A stretch of DNA of 64,000 nucleotides. It comes from Apiosordaria backusii. Taxonomy: Eukaryota; Ascomycota; Sordariomycetes; Sordariales; Lasiosphaeriaceae. Position 1 is the first letter of the stretch. The number at the start of each line of letters is the position of its first letter. Position numbers and translations under genes: made by a program. The stretch is taken from assembly GCA_030549205.1 (NCBI GenBank), contig JAUKTV010000005.1, forward strand, positions 1,612,001-1,676,000, read 5' to 3'. Under the pieces are notes generated by a model. It had not been told where the DNA came from. It made no database searches and was given only the letters and a program-made list of their open reading frames with translations. Of the stretch, positions 11,291 through 23,204 are shown piece by piece.

Positions 11291-14200
11291 ATGGCCGAAT
11301 CATCCTCTGCCGCCGATGCCGGTAAGTTATTCTGGAAACACCGGGCAGCATATCAACTTTTGGGCACGGGCACGGGCTAACCGGAAATGATGGATTTAGG
11401 GGCACCGAACCTCAACCTCACACCGGAAGAGAAACGAGTGTACGGCCAGCTGTTCCGGGCAGCTGATTCAGAGAGCGTCGGAGTCGTCACTGGGGAAATT
11501 GCTGTCAAATTCTTTGAAAAGACAAGATTAGACTCGAGAGTCTTGGGCGAGGTTCGTCTTTCAGGGGCTGCATCCCCACCAGCCAGGCTTGGAAACCACC
11601 AAACGCTGACAATATTCTACAGATTTGGCAGATTGCAGATAAAGAAAACAGAGGCTTCCTCACACCAGCTGGGTTCGGTATCGTCTTGAGGCTTATTGGG
11701 CATGCGCAAGCCGGCCGCGAGCCAACTGCCGAGTTGGCCCTCCAGCAAGGTCCCATCCCACGATTCGATGGCTTCACACCAACCCCCGCCCCTATCCCGC
11801 CGCCGCCTGCGCTGCAGGCTCAAACGACAGGCGCCCCTGGCCCTATTCGCATCCCACCGTTGACTCCCGAGAAGGTTGCCCAGTATGCTGGACTGTTCGA
11901 GAGACAACCTCTTCAGGCTGGCGGCATGCTTCCTGGAGACCAGGCCAAGCAGATCTTTGAGAAGTCCGGCCTTCCAAACGAGGTCCTCGGTCGTATTTGG
12001 ATGCTCGCCGATACAGAACAGCGCGGAGCCCTCGTCCTGACCGAGTTTGTGATTGCCATGCACTTGCTTTCTTCTATGAAGACTGGTGCTTTGCGAGGGT
12101 TGCCCAACATCCTGCCTGCTGCCCTTTACGAGGCGGCTACTCGCCGTGCACCCCTCGGCGCCAGCATCCCTAGACAACAATCTCCCACGACAGCTACACC
12201 ACCCATCTCGGCCGTTCCGCGACAGCTGACAGGCCCGGCGCCCCTCCAACAGATGCGCACTGGAAGCCCTCTTGGCCGCCCGCCAATTGTTGCACAAACG
12301 ACTGGAGAATGGCTGGTCACCCCACAGGATAAGGCTCGGTTTGATCAACTGTACGATGAGCTCGACAAGACAAAAAAAGGATTCATTACTGGTGAAGAAG
12401 CGGTCGGGTTTTTCAGTCAGTCTAATCTTTCCGAGGACGCTCTGGCTCAGATTTGGGACCTTGCCGACATCAACTCTGCGGGCCGCCTAACCAGGGATGA
12501 GTTTGCTGTCGCCATGTATCTTATCCGGCAGCAACGCACCAAGCCGGGCGCAAACACGTTGCCTACCACTCTCCCAGCCAACCTCATCCCGCCGAGTATG
12601 CGGGCTCAACCCGTTAGACCCCCAACGGCAACAGGGGCTTCTGCCTTTGACGCTCCTCCACGGCCTCAGCCGAAGCCCTCTGCGCTTGAAGACTTATTTG
12701 GTCTTGATGATCCCCAACCGCCAGCGCCAACTCAGGTTGCGTTGGCTACAGGCGGATCAGCTGGAGGAGATCCTTTTGCTGCCAGCGTCAGCCCTCCTGC
12801 GCCCGCATCGCCAGCCAGACCATCTCCTTCTACATCCACCTTCAAGCCTTTCGTTCCGTCTTCGTCCTTTGGCCGCGGCCTCACTACGCAGCCTACCGGT
12901 GGCTCGAACGCGTCCGCTTCGGGTTCCGTTACTAATTTGCCGGCAAGGCCTGCTGTTCCCTCGTTTGATGACGATCTGCTTGGCGATGCGGAACCCGAGG
13001 TCAGCAAGAATCTGTCGAGCGAGACTACTGAGCTTGCCAACTTGTCCAACCAGATTGGGTCTTTGACAAAGCAGGTGCAAGATGTACAGGGACAACGTGC
13101 GGCCACCCAGAACGAGCTTAGTCAAGCCAGCATCCAGAAAAAGAACTTTGAGCAGCGTCTGGCTCAGCTGCGCGCCATGTACGAGAAGGAGGCGCAGGAT
13201 GTCCGGTCGCTTGAGACACAGCTCACAGCCTCGAAGAATGAGACCAAGAAGCTGCAGACCGAGTTTGCCATGATCGATGCCAGCTACCAAGATATCCAGA
13301 ACCAGCACCGGACCGTCGTGGCGGCGCTGCAGGCGGATCAACAGGAAAACGCAAGCCTTAAGGAGCGGATCCGTGTGGTGAACGCCGAGATTGCACAGTT
13401 GAAGCCTCAAGTTGAGAAGCTCAAGTCCGAAGCCCGGCAGCAAAAGGGGCTCGTCGCCATTAACAAGAAGCAGCTCGTTACCAACGAGGCCGAACGGGAC
13501 AAGTTGAAGACTGAGGTGGAGGACCTCACCAAGAGCAATGAAGAGCTTGCCCGTCAAGCCAACAGCAGCTCGCCGGGTTTGGCTCAGGTCGGAAGCCCTG
13601 CCCTTTCCACCACGAGCGCTAATAACCCGTTCTTCCGGCGGACGGGAAGCACCGATATCACCGGAGCTTTCGCATCCCCTCCCATCCGGTCTTTCAGCAA
13701 TCAGAGCTTCGACGATGTCTTCGGTCCCAGCCTGAACGTTCGGGATACGAGCACGCCTCCTCCCCCAGCTGCCACTGCTATCCCGGCACAGTTCACCGGC
13801 ACCTCCACCGGTAGCGGTTCTTTCGCCACCCCTGGCTCGAGCAGTCCTAATGTCAGCCGTCAAGCTACCCTGGCAACCGATTCACCCACGGTTCCGGAGC
13901 CCAGACAGATCAGCTCTGCATTTTTGCCATTTCCCGAACCCGCCGACTCTCTGAGCACCTCCCGCCAGGCTTCGCCGGCCCTGAGCCGCACGGAAACTAA
14001 CCAAGAGTCGCAACCCATTCGTGCCGCTTCGCCGATTGAAGCTCTCAAGACTGGACAAAGCCTTGCCTCTGGCTCCGGCTCTGACCGACCCAGAGCCCCC
14101 TCGGTCGCGTCGGACAAGCCTTCCAACGTCTTTGGTTCTGTCTCTGAAGAGACAATTCAACGTCCCGCCACCAGTGGTAATGTGGATCCCTTCGCCGTGG

Positions 14201-15421
14201 ACCAGCAAAAGGCCAAGGAGGATTTTGAATCGGCTTTTGCCAGCTTCAAACAGGCCAAGGCTGCCGCTCCCTCGTCGGGCGCGGATACAACCAAGGCATT
14301 CTCAACCTTCAACAACGAGTTCCCCCCTATTTCGGAACTCGAGCGTGACGACGAGTCGGATAGCGAGAGTGAGCGCGGCGGGTTCGATGACGACTTTGCA
14401 CCTGTTTCGCCGCCTCCTAAGGCAGTCGAAAAGAGCATTGAGTCCAGATCGGCCTCCCCGACCATTACCACCAAGTCTGCGCCAGACGCTGCTGCGGCTG
14501 CGGGACCCTCCCAAAGCCCGGCTCCTGAGCAGCATGCTGCGAGGTACGACCAACGTCGTTTAGTCTCGTTTTTGCTCCAGCCCACCCTGTATCATTACAC
14601 AGAGACTGACATTATTTCCAGCGAGAAACCCGCCGCCACTACGGTCTCCCCGACTAACCTTACCAAACTCTCTAGTTCGAATGTAGACGACATCTTTGGC
14701 TCAGCTCTCGCGACCCAGCCCGCTGCTGCTGCCGCTACAACGAACAACGGCCCCGGCACTGCAACCAATGCTGTCCCCAAGGGCGCGTTTGATGACCTCG
14801 ATGATGATTTCGAGGGCCTCGAGGACGCCAAGGAGGGCTCCGCCGACGATGACTTTGCCAACATTTCTCGTTCCGGCCTCGACGACTTCAACCCTGTGTT
14901 TGACAGCAGCCCGCCGCCCAGCCAGCCCAAGAGCGATTCAGCCGCCACTAGCGGGGCCTTTGGCGGCGAGAGCAGTTTCGATTTTGCCTCGCTGTCAACC
15001 ACTTCGGCTGCCAACAGCACGGCTGGACCTGCGTCGACATCAGGCCCCGGCAAAGCCAAGGGTGATGCCCACGACTGGGATGCCATCTTTGCGGGTTTAG
15101 AGGAGACGCCCACCGCATCGTCAGTGACGTTGGCAAGTGGGAACGACAGCGCCAAGGAGGCTCCGGCAAGGCCGACTCCCGGCAGAGCGCTGACGGAGGA
15201 GGGAGAGCATGACGATCCGATTCTGAAGAACCTTACGAGCATGGGGTACTCCCGGACGGATGCGCTAGCGGCGCTGGAGAAATATGATTACAACTTGGAG
15301 AGGGTAAGCAGCAAGACCAAGACTGGATTTCCTTCTCAGAATAGGAGGGTGAGGACGTGAGGCTGACTTAAGGTTTTCTTTTTCTGAATAGGCGGCGAAT
15401 TATCTTGCCAGTCAGTCTTAG
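11291..15421 (+). CDS. EDE1: EH-domain endocytic scaffold Ede1 (Eps15-like)
   Basis: Five exons: 11291-11321, 11400-11551, 11623-14543, 14622-15303 and 15392-15421, giving 1271 aa. There are three EH domains (about residues 12-100, 141-225 and 293-370) with paired EF-hand-like loops and the IWxLAD core. A long Pro/Ser-rich region follows, then a coiled coil at about 529-707, many acidic DDxF/DDLL-type adaptor-binding segments, and a C-terminal UBA domain (about 1233-1271, LTSMGYSRTDALAAL). This is the Ede1/Eps15 architecture: early clathrin-mediated endocytic site initiation and ubiquitin recognition at the plasma membrane. The last tiny exon finishes the UBA helix (AANYLASQS); reading through intron 4 would replace it with an unrelated tail ending at 15360. 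Intron 3 (14544-14621) is 78 nt, lacks in-frame stops, and could be retained. Confidence 0.95.
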
Positions 15422-16134
15422 GCACAGATCCCAGTTGGGATAGTGCCAATGAGAGATTTCCTCTTGGATCTTGTTGCGATCTGTGATGGAGGGGGAAAAG
15501 AGGGAGTGAGGAGGGCATGATAACTATTATGGCCCAGTGAGGGGATCAGTTGGTTGGTTGGTTTGTTGGTTGTCAGTTGGTTGTCTGTCTTTGATGATGA
15601 GTGATACCTTTTCCTTTGTCCTTTCTACTTTTTCCTTCAACGACCCCTGTTTCATCATCACTCTGTCCTATTGCCTTTTTCCGCGTTGCATTAGCTGGAC
15701 AATCACTCTCTTGAACACCTTTCCCTTAATTCTTAATTTATTGTCTTCACTTCACTCTATATCTCGTACCATTTCCTTGCCGTGCTGTCCCGGTCGGTGG
15801 TGTCAGGGAATTTCTGTAGTGTATACACTGCTTCTGTAGCGTAGTTATTGCGTATGCTGATTGCTGGTGGTGGTCTTTTACCCCTGAGCCCCTTTTTTTG
15901 CCCAAGAAACCATGCAAGTGAAGTGTGTGGGGCGTCGCCCGTTGACTGTGGATCCAACCAAAGGGCGCAGAATTTACCCCGCGCCAAGCCGACCCTAAGC
16001 AGCAGGCATTAATTATTTCATTGCACTCTTTGCCCCTCTAAACTTTTTCTTGACAAAGTCGACAAGATCCAGCCGCGCAAAGGATTACTGCCTCCCGTGT
16101 CGCAATACAAGCACACAAAATTCGACAACCGAAA
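15422..16134. other. Intergenic region between EDE1 and DPH3
   Basis: About 710 bp, T-rich in its middle; it contains EDE1 3' sequence and the DPH3 promoter. No gene is supported. Confidence 0.5.
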
Positions 16135-16401
16135 ATGGCCGACGACGAGCAGCTCTCCATCTACGACGAGGTCGAGATCGAGGACATGACCTTTGACGAG
16201 GCGTTGCAGACCTACCACTACCCATGCCCCTGCGGCGACAAGTTCGAGATTGCGCTCTGCGACTTGCAGGACGGTGCCGACATCGCGGTCTGCCCTAGCT
16301 GCAGCTTGATGATCAGGGTGATATTTGAGGTGGAGGACTTGCCCAAGGCGAAGGGGATGGAGGAGGCGAAGGCAGCAGAGGCGATTGCTGCTTCTGCTTA
16401 A
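16135..16401 (+). CDS. DPH3: Diphthamide biosynthesis protein 3 (CSL zinc protein)
   Basis: A single 88-aa exon, the normal family length. The CSL zinc-binding motif is complete: cysteines 31 and 33 (YPCPCGDKFEI) and 53 and 56 (VCPSCSL), in the order that coordinates one metal in Dph3/Kti11. The N-terminus YDEVEIEDM and the IRVIFEVEDL strand also match the family. Dph3 passes electrons to the Dph1-Dph2 radical-SAM enzyme in diphthamide formation on elongation factor 2 and also serves Elongator-linked tRNA wobble modification. The C-terminal tail is Ala/Glu-rich and short. Confidence 0.97.
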   Translation: MADDEQLSIYDEVEIEDMTFDEALQTYHYPCPCGDKFEIALCDLQDGADIAVCPSCSLMIRVIFEVEDLPKAKGMEEAKAAEAIAASA

Positions 16402-16818
16402 GAGGGGGATCCAGACTGCGGAATAATATTTGGGGCTGTGTCAAAGATGGGCTGTACGATTGCAGGAGCGAGTCCACAATCAAGGAAAACCGACGCGAAC
16501 GAGCTTGCGGCCAATCATCGACACTTTGAGACCCTTCTACGGCGAGTTGCATGGCTATAAGATTGGCAACAGCAGCTTGACTCACCAGCCCAAAGACCAC
16601 TCATCACAGCTCACGGTTGCCCTTGGGGGCCGCCGCAGGAAGTTGATCAACGTTTGTGTAAAATATGCAATTACTCTCCAGCCCCGGCGACCTATTGTTA
16701 TACCTATAATACATCACACCACATCACCAGCGTCAGCACCACCTTCACATTTCCTCCGCGGCTTCATCTTCAACCCCTCCTCCTTCATCACGGTCATCCT
16801 TCCCGCCTCGAAGTAACT
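16402..16818. other. Convergent intergenic region
   Basis: About 420 bp between the DPH3 stop and the end of the GPI-type gene on the other strand. Only 3' sequences are expected, and I see nothing else. Confidence 0.5.
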
Positions 16819-17260
16819 TCAGACCAACCCAACAGCCATAACAGCAAACACGACCAACCCTGCAAGCGGGCCCTCGACTCCGGCGGCGTGGCGGCCTGCT
16901 CCGTTGGTGGGCACGACGGAAGCGGTTGCTATTTTCAGTTCATCACAGTCAGCTTCCCGCCACTAACTTTGGTTGACCGACGGCGAGTTCATAACCTGTG
17001 GGGAACACTGTGGTGATGATGGGATATGGGGGAGAAGAAGCAGAGGAAACAGAGGGGCGAGGAAAAGCGGAAAGGAAGAGCAACGGACTGGTGGTGGCAG
17101 GCGTAGCGGTGGGGCTTGCTGTTGTTGTGCCGGGAAAGACGGTCGTCACCGAGGTGTAGCTCGAGACGGTGCCCGTTTCGGTGGTAGTCGTGGTAGTTTG
17201 GCCTGATACGAGGCTTGTGAGGCCTGCCGCGCCGAGGAGGAAGAGGGAGGTGGGACGCAT
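16819..17260 (-). CDS. Small secreted Ser/Thr-rich protein with GPI-anchor signal
   Basis: Two exons, 17260-16996 and 16928-16819, give 124 aa. The N-terminus MRPTSLFLLGAAGLTSLVSG is a signal peptide, followed by a Thr/Ser/Pro-rich stretch suited to O-mannosylation. Without splicing the frame stops at 16949; splicing intron 16995-16929 (GCTGAC branch, ATAG acceptor) adds a C-terminus with small residues (PTNGAGRHAAG), a short spacer, then the hydrophobic GLVVFAVMAVGLV ending at the stop, a typical GPI-attachment signal. The donor GTTATG is weak; a GTCAAC donor 14 bases downstream would also keep frame, so a few residues at the junction are uncertain. Likely a wall or membrane mannoprotein; function unknown. 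Confidence 0.7.
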
Positions 17261-18056
17261 TTTGGTGGGGTTGGATGGTGGTAAAGGGGCTGGGTTGGGT
17301 ATCTCAGGTGACTAAGGGGGGAGGTAGATCAAAAGATGGATGAATTGGAGATTTGTGTTGGGTATTATACAGGGGTAAAGTGAGTGAAGATATCGAGGAG
17401 AGAAGTGTTGGGTTGAGAGGCGAGGGAATGGGACGTATTTGAGTGCGGCTGAAGCCAAATCATATGTGAGGGAAAGGAGTTATCATCCGAATACTGCATG
17501 CCTACAGAACTGTGCACCCGTATCCTCCGGTTCCAGCGAGACATCATGCTTCCATAGGTTTTCTTCTTTTCGAATTGAACAGATCCTTGCTAGTTCAGAG
17601 AGCCTGGGAAGTAAATTCCTTGAAACTTGATATTCGAGAAAGTTTGCTAGGTATGGAGAAAATTCCCGCTTTTTTTCTTGCTCTATCAATGCAGCAAGGG
17701 GGATAGCATCCAAGACTCACCCTAGCGGGGAAAGCCTCCGGGACTATAAATCACGAGCTTACGCAGCTCTCAAGAAAGCTTGGGTGAGAACAGTGAATGA
17801 TATAGCTGTGATGTAAAGTGGTGGCTTTGACCCCTATTCAAATAAGACTCGGAGTTCGTCATCAATGAAAAGCACATGGACAAAATCTTGGAAGAATCTT
17901 GTCAAAGCGAGTCTCTTCTATAACCTACGTATCCTAGGCAAGTCACAACCAGGCACCGCAAAGAAACCGACACGCTATACCCTGTAACCCTTGAGCATGA
18001 CTCCGACAGCAAGTTTTTTTTTTCCTTTTTACCTTTTTCCTTCCCTCCGCCTGCAT
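17261..18056. other. Intergenic region between the GPI-type gene and LeuRS 3' end
   Basis: About 800 bp; it contains the promoter of the GPI-type gene and downstream sequence of LeuRS. Short ORFs on both strands lack support. Confidence 0.5.
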
Positions 18057-21000
18057 CTAAACGTTGGTGAAGAAGAAGCTTGGCTGGCCAGGCAGCGCAG
18101 CCTCAGCAACAGGGGCAGTGACCTCCACCTCCTCACCACCAGTAGTCAAATCCTTGCCCTTCTTGCTTCCTTCCTGCACGGCGACGATCTGGACTGACTC
18201 GAGACCAGCAGCGCGCTTGAGACCGGGCACCATGGCCTAGAAAGAAAAGGTTGTCAGTTTTCTCGTCATTCTCATTCACAGATACAAGAAAGGGGGGCTA
18301 CTCACCAGCAGAGTCTTTTTCTCGTCAAACGCCAACTTGCGCTCCAGCACAGTGCTAGCAGGCTCACCATCTCTCAGACGCTTCTTTAGCGCCTGAACAA
18401 AAGGCATGGCCTTCTTCATCTCGCCCATTTTGCCGATCCGGCCGTTGAGCTCCTTGTCGTCAATCTTCTGGCTATTGGTACTCGGGTCCCAGACCTCCTT
18501 CAGGAGCTCGATATACTTGGCCTGCCAGGTGGGGAAGTCCTCGGTCAGGAAGATGGTGAGCTTCTTGGGCTTCTTGGGGTCAAAGTCGCTTTGCCTGCCC
18601 TTGGCCATCTTCTTGAGCTGCGACGCCTCGGCAGAGTTGATGTTGGACGACGTCTGGCGGACGTACTCGCGAGCCGCCGTCAGAGCAGCGTCGGAGGCGG
18701 GCACCTCGGGCCATCTCGCGAACTGAATAGAGGTCTTCTCGCCCAGGATCTCCTGCCAGACAAAGTCGGCCCAGTGAGGGGCGATGGGGGTAAGCAGGAG
18801 GGCCTGAAGCCTGATGTACTTGAACACGAGGTCCTTGTGCAGAGGAATACCGGCAGCGGTGCAGGCCTCACGGTAGGTGTCGCGAGCATTGAGGAAATCG
18901 TAGTGGGCGGCCTTGAGGGCGAGCTTGTACGATGTCTCCTCGTAGTGCTTCTTGGCCTCGGCGACCAAGGCGTTCATCTCGTTGTCGAACAGCACGTCCT
19001 GGAAATCGTTGAGCTCACCTGTTCTCAGACTCTCGTCCTTGACGGTGTCCTCAATCCACTCCTTGTTGGTGTAGAATCTCAAGATGGTGTTGTCGGCCAC
19101 ATCCTCGACAAAGTTAGAGTCGGCGATGGTGTCGCCGGCATCGGCAAGAGCCACACGGGCGGCATCAGCACCATACTTCTTGACGACATCATCCAGTGTC
19201 ATGAAGTTGCCAGTGGACTTGGCCATCTTGGCACCGTTGAGCTGGAGATGGCCATTGGCACGAACGGAACGAGGCCAGAACTCGCGGGGGAAGAGAGCAA
19301 TGTGGTTGTAGAGCCAGAAGGTGAGATGGTTGGGAATCAAGTCCTTGCCACTGACACGGAGATCAAGCGGATAGAAGTACTCAAAGTCTCTGCGCATGCC
19401 CTCGAGAGTCTCCTTGGGAATACCAGACTTGGTAACGAGCTCGTCGGTCAACTGTGTCCTGGCAAAGACGTAATCCCAGACCTCGTCAATCATCTGCTCA
19501 GGGGCAATCTTGCCCTTGCCCTGTTCCCGACCGAACAGATCCTTGTGCAGCCATGGTACGAGAGTATAATAAGCCATGTAGATAGTAGAGTCACTCAAAC
19601 TCTCGACAAGGAAGGTAGGATCCCAAGGAAGCTTAGAGCCCAAACCATAGGTTCTCGCGCAAGCCCACTGCTTGAGCCAGTTGAGCACACCCTTGAAGGC
19701 ATGCTGAGTGTCAGGGGAGTAGGTCTCGAGACCCTTGCCGTCCTTGTTCTCAACATAGTCATAGGCAATAGTGCGCCACGAGTCCTCACCATAGTCAATG
19801 TACCACTGGTCCATGAGAGCGACGGTGCTGTTGAATTTGTTAGCAACACCTTCCACTCACTAGCGTAAGTCAATTAACTTACCACTCATCGCCGGATCTA
19901 GACACGACCTTGTTCTCAGGCTCGGAATAGGCGAAAGCCTCGCCAGCCTTGATCAGTTGCTCTCTGACCTTGGGCTTAGCAGCTTCGACCTTCTCGCCGG
20001 CAAACTCGCCAACCTTCATCACACCCTGGTAGAAGCCTTCCTTGTACGCAAGCTCCTTGGCCTCCAGGAGCTGCTTGACATCCTTTGGAGAGGCGATCTT
20101 GAGCTTCTTGACGAGATAAGGAGCCAGAAGATCAGAGCTAGGGGTTTGAATGATGGGAATAATGTCCAGTTCGGCCCACTCCTTCTTGATGCCGTAGAAC
20201 TCGGCCTTCTTCGCAAGCTCGGTGACCATGGCATAATCATCTGGGGAGTCGGAGGGCACAGATGTGACAACACCGGTACCCTTGGTGGCGAGGACCGACT
20301 CCATGGGGAGAACACGAACCTCCTTGTGGAAGCTGAGAGGGGGGTTTACAACGGTTCCGATGAGATCGGAGCCCAGGATATCGGCGGCCTTCTCAGGAAC
20401 GCCCTCCTTTTCGAAGATGCCCTGATAGGCCATGTTTCTGGCAGCACGCTCGGTGATGACAAAGTACTCCTTTTCAGAAGCCCTGTACACGCCATAGCTG
20501 ATGCTAGGACCGACAAAGCAGCAGGTTTGACCATACATGGTCTCGGCTCTGAGGGTAGCAGGGACAAGGAACACCTTGGCATCCTCGGGAATCTTGCCCT
20601 TGACAGCCTCAGCGGCCTTGGGCGCCCACTCGACTACCTTGAGTTTGAGAGCAGTGTACTCCTGGGGGAGAACACCCTCACCCTCACTTCGGTCATGGTC
20701 CATGCAGGGCTGGCCATCCTTGATGGAGTAGATGGTGTAGCGCTTGCCGAACTTGATCTTCTCCAGCTCCTTCAAGCGGATCATTTGCCACCTGACGAAG
20801 GCATCGTAATACGGATTCGCATCAGTTGTTACGAACTGACGTCTCCAGTCAATGCGGGCGCCGAAGTTTGTAAGGTCCTTCTTGCACTCTGGCGGGAAGA
20901 ATTGGAGCCTGCAGCGGTAGCGTTAGTAAACCCCTGAACAACATTCTAGGCAAAGAGCCAACATACCAGTACTGAGGGTCGGCGAAGTGGTGAATCTCTT

Positions 21001-21905
21001 CCAGCGGGATACCGACAGAATTCAAGATCTGGAACTGGTACTTGGCCTTGACGGTCTTCGCCGCAGCCTTGCCCTTCTTGGCATTGAACTTAGACAAGTC
21101 CTCCTTTGGCCCCTTGGCAGCGACAGGGGCTTCCTCAACCTCATCTTCCTCCCTGTGGTTCTCGAAATCACGGCCAAACATCTGAACTTCTTTTACAAGC
21201 TTGTCGGCGGAGGCTTTGATGGGTAGACCAGTGCAGTGGTAACCGAGAGGGAACAGGGCACGCTTGCCCTGCATCCTGGCGTAACCGGCATGAAACTCGA
21301 CTATGCAACGTTAGTACTGAATGCGCCGAGTTGGAGCTTGAATGATTCGTACTTTTGCTGAAGCTGAAGGCATGACCAGCGTGGAGACGGCCGTTCATGT
21401 AAGCTACATATCCAGTCAGTGAATGGTCTACGAACATGTCCGGCGAGAACAAACATACGGTACGCGATCGTGCCAAAGAACTTGGGGAACCTGTCGAGCT
21501 ACATCAGCATCCAGTTCTTGAGCCATGCGCAAAGCCCTTTGAGCGCAGATTCCCTCCTCTTCCTAGATTGGTATCTTTCCCGCACCCCACCAGAATGTTG
21601 GACGTACTTCTCGCGCAGCTCATCGGCGGTGATGGAGTCTAGGGGAAACTCGTCGATAGATGGTGCATCAACCTCGAACACATGATCCTCCTCCCACTTG
21701 AGTTGATATTTCTATAAATCGAGGCGCATTGGCCGCAAGTCAGTCCAGCTTCTTTGGTTTTCCAGGTGGTGATTCTTTCTTCGGATGGAGGGCGAACCTT
21801 CTCAATCTCGATCAGAGCATCTCGCTTCTCGGTGCCCCTGAGCTCCTTGGTCTTGGAGGAGACAGCCAAGGTCTCCATGGCCTTGGGCAGGGTGGTGTCG
21901 GCCAT
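18057..21905 (-). CDS. CDC60: Cytosolic leucyl-tRNA synthetase
   Basis: Eight exons: 21905-21798, 21711-21608, 21490-21459, 21403-21353, 21300-20967, 20908-19883, 19827-18306 and 18236-18057, giving 1118 aa, the size of archaeal/eukaryotic-type LeuRS. The HIGH-type motif is HAGH at residues 89-92 (MNGRLHAGH), and the KMSKS-type motif is KMAKS near residue 752. The large CP1 insertion between them carries the editing domain (VPATLRAETMYGQ; GTGVVTSVPSDSPDDYAMV). The anticodon-binding region and a C-terminal extension follow. It charges tRNA-Leu in the cytosol; no mitochondrial presequence is seen. Exon 2 ends at the GTACGT donor at 21607, which with acceptor 21491 restores EKFPKFFGTIAYPYMNG. 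The gene is divergent from the small membrane-protein gene at 22502. Confidence 0.96.
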
Positions 21906-22501
21906 ACTGTTGTGTTGTCGCAAAACTCGATCGTGTGGGACGTTCGAACGGCTTGCTAGAATTGGGTTTGTAAGTGGTGCCCCAGGCTATCTGAGAGACG
22001 GGAGGAAAGCGAACGGCTCTTGGGCAGAGAATAAACCGGGGACCCGATTTCGCAACGGCGGCGACAGGGACTAAACACACTTTGGACTGTTTTGAGTCAG
22101 GGACACGGGACACGGAACACACTCACACACTGTCGTAGGCAGGGGAAATTTTGGCGGGATGACTCCGCTGTCCGGCTGGCGACGGTACGGCACCAGGAAT
22201 GGAGGGGCACTGAGCAACGCGGGGTTGATTCAAAAATCTAGGTGGGGTTCCTACCTGGTAGCCTTGGAACGCCAAGATGTCAGTGCCCACCCAGCACATG
22301 TGTGGCGGACAGGGGTTAACTGTGGCTTCACTGGAATTATAGCCACATTTCTGCTCAGCTTTGCCGACAAGGCAATTCCTTCTCTTGGCATTCTTAAACG
22401 GTCTTCGTCAGTCTGGAGTCAGTTCCGTTCCAGCCTTGGACCTCTCTGTCTCTTCGATAGCTCCCACGGCTTTCTCGGTTGGTCACACCACGCCGCCCAT
22501 A
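21906..22501. promoter_or_regulatory. Shared divergent promoter region (LeuRS / mitochondrial-type protein)
   Basis: About 600 bp separate two genes transcribed away from each other. No TATA element is obvious, as is common for fungal housekeeping genes. The assignment is by position only. Confidence 0.5.
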
Positions 22502-23040
22502 ATGTTTCCCACCCTCGTCAGACGCCTTGCGCAGGCGCCCAAACCGAAAATCCTCGAATCTGTAGCGAAGGCCGCGACCGAAGCAACTTCGAGTCCACCT
22601 AAAACGAAGCTCAAGAAAGTCTGGCCACCTGACATGATGACCATGTCCCCACAACAGCAGCTCAGGTTCGAGAAAAAGTACAAGAGGAGGCTTAAGATGG
22701 CGACTCTCCGACCTAGGTGGGATAAGGGAGTGCGGCTGGCGCAATATTTCACAATTACATGTGGGTAATTCTCTGGATGTCTGTGAACTGCCGGATAGTC
22801 TTGTATTAATTCGGTTCTCCGTAGTCGTGCTTGTATACACGGGCCTTTTTATGGACTGGAGGGATATGCCAAATCCTTATGGCGGAGTAAGTCCCCAAGC
22901 CCTTCCTTTGCATCTGATCAGTCCCTCTGACAGCGTCTCGACAAAAGCTCCGAGAGACATTCTGGGGCTTCTTGGGCTCCTTCACCCAGGAGACACGAGC
23001 GCTGGAACCGAGCGAGCAGCCCAAACACAGGAGGCCATAA
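22502..23040 (+). CDS. Small single-span, probably mitochondrial membrane protein
   Basis: Three exons, 22502-22760, 22825-22886 and 22948-23040, encode 137 aa. The N-terminus MFPTLVRRLAQAPKPK is Arg/Lys-rich with no acidic residues, as in a mitochondrial presequence. A basic region (FEKKYKRRLKMATLRPRW) precedes one hydrophobic segment rebuilt across intron 1 (AQYFTITFVLVYTGLFM), then DWRDMPNPYGG and, across intron 2 (donor GTAAGT), LRETFWGFLGSFTQETRAL. I chose the exon-3 acceptor at 22946-22947 because it gives this compact aromatic continuation; an AG at 22931-22932 gives a Ser/Arg-rich tail instead. I do not recognise a named family; an inner-membrane assembly or ribosome-associated role is only a guess. 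Confidence 0.7.
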
Positions 23041-23204
23041 GGTTTCACCCAATTCCCCCCTGTTATCTGTATAATAATGTCCTCATCATCTGGAGTTATG
23101 GCGTCGGGATACCCTGCAATAAATGGCGGCCGTCTGTATACCAACATATCGATGTTTTGTTCTTCGTGTCCGGGTTATGTATCTTCCTCGTGTCATCGCG
23201 AATA

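Noticed and set aside
12757..13863. 368-codon open frame antisense to EDE1
   Set aside because: It overlaps the coiled-coil and EH-linker coding sequence of EDE1; the Leu-rich translation is a shadow.
18591..19868. 425-codon open frame antisense to LeuRS
   Set aside because: It is the mirror of a strongly biased codon pattern on the other strand, where the synthetase motifs lie.
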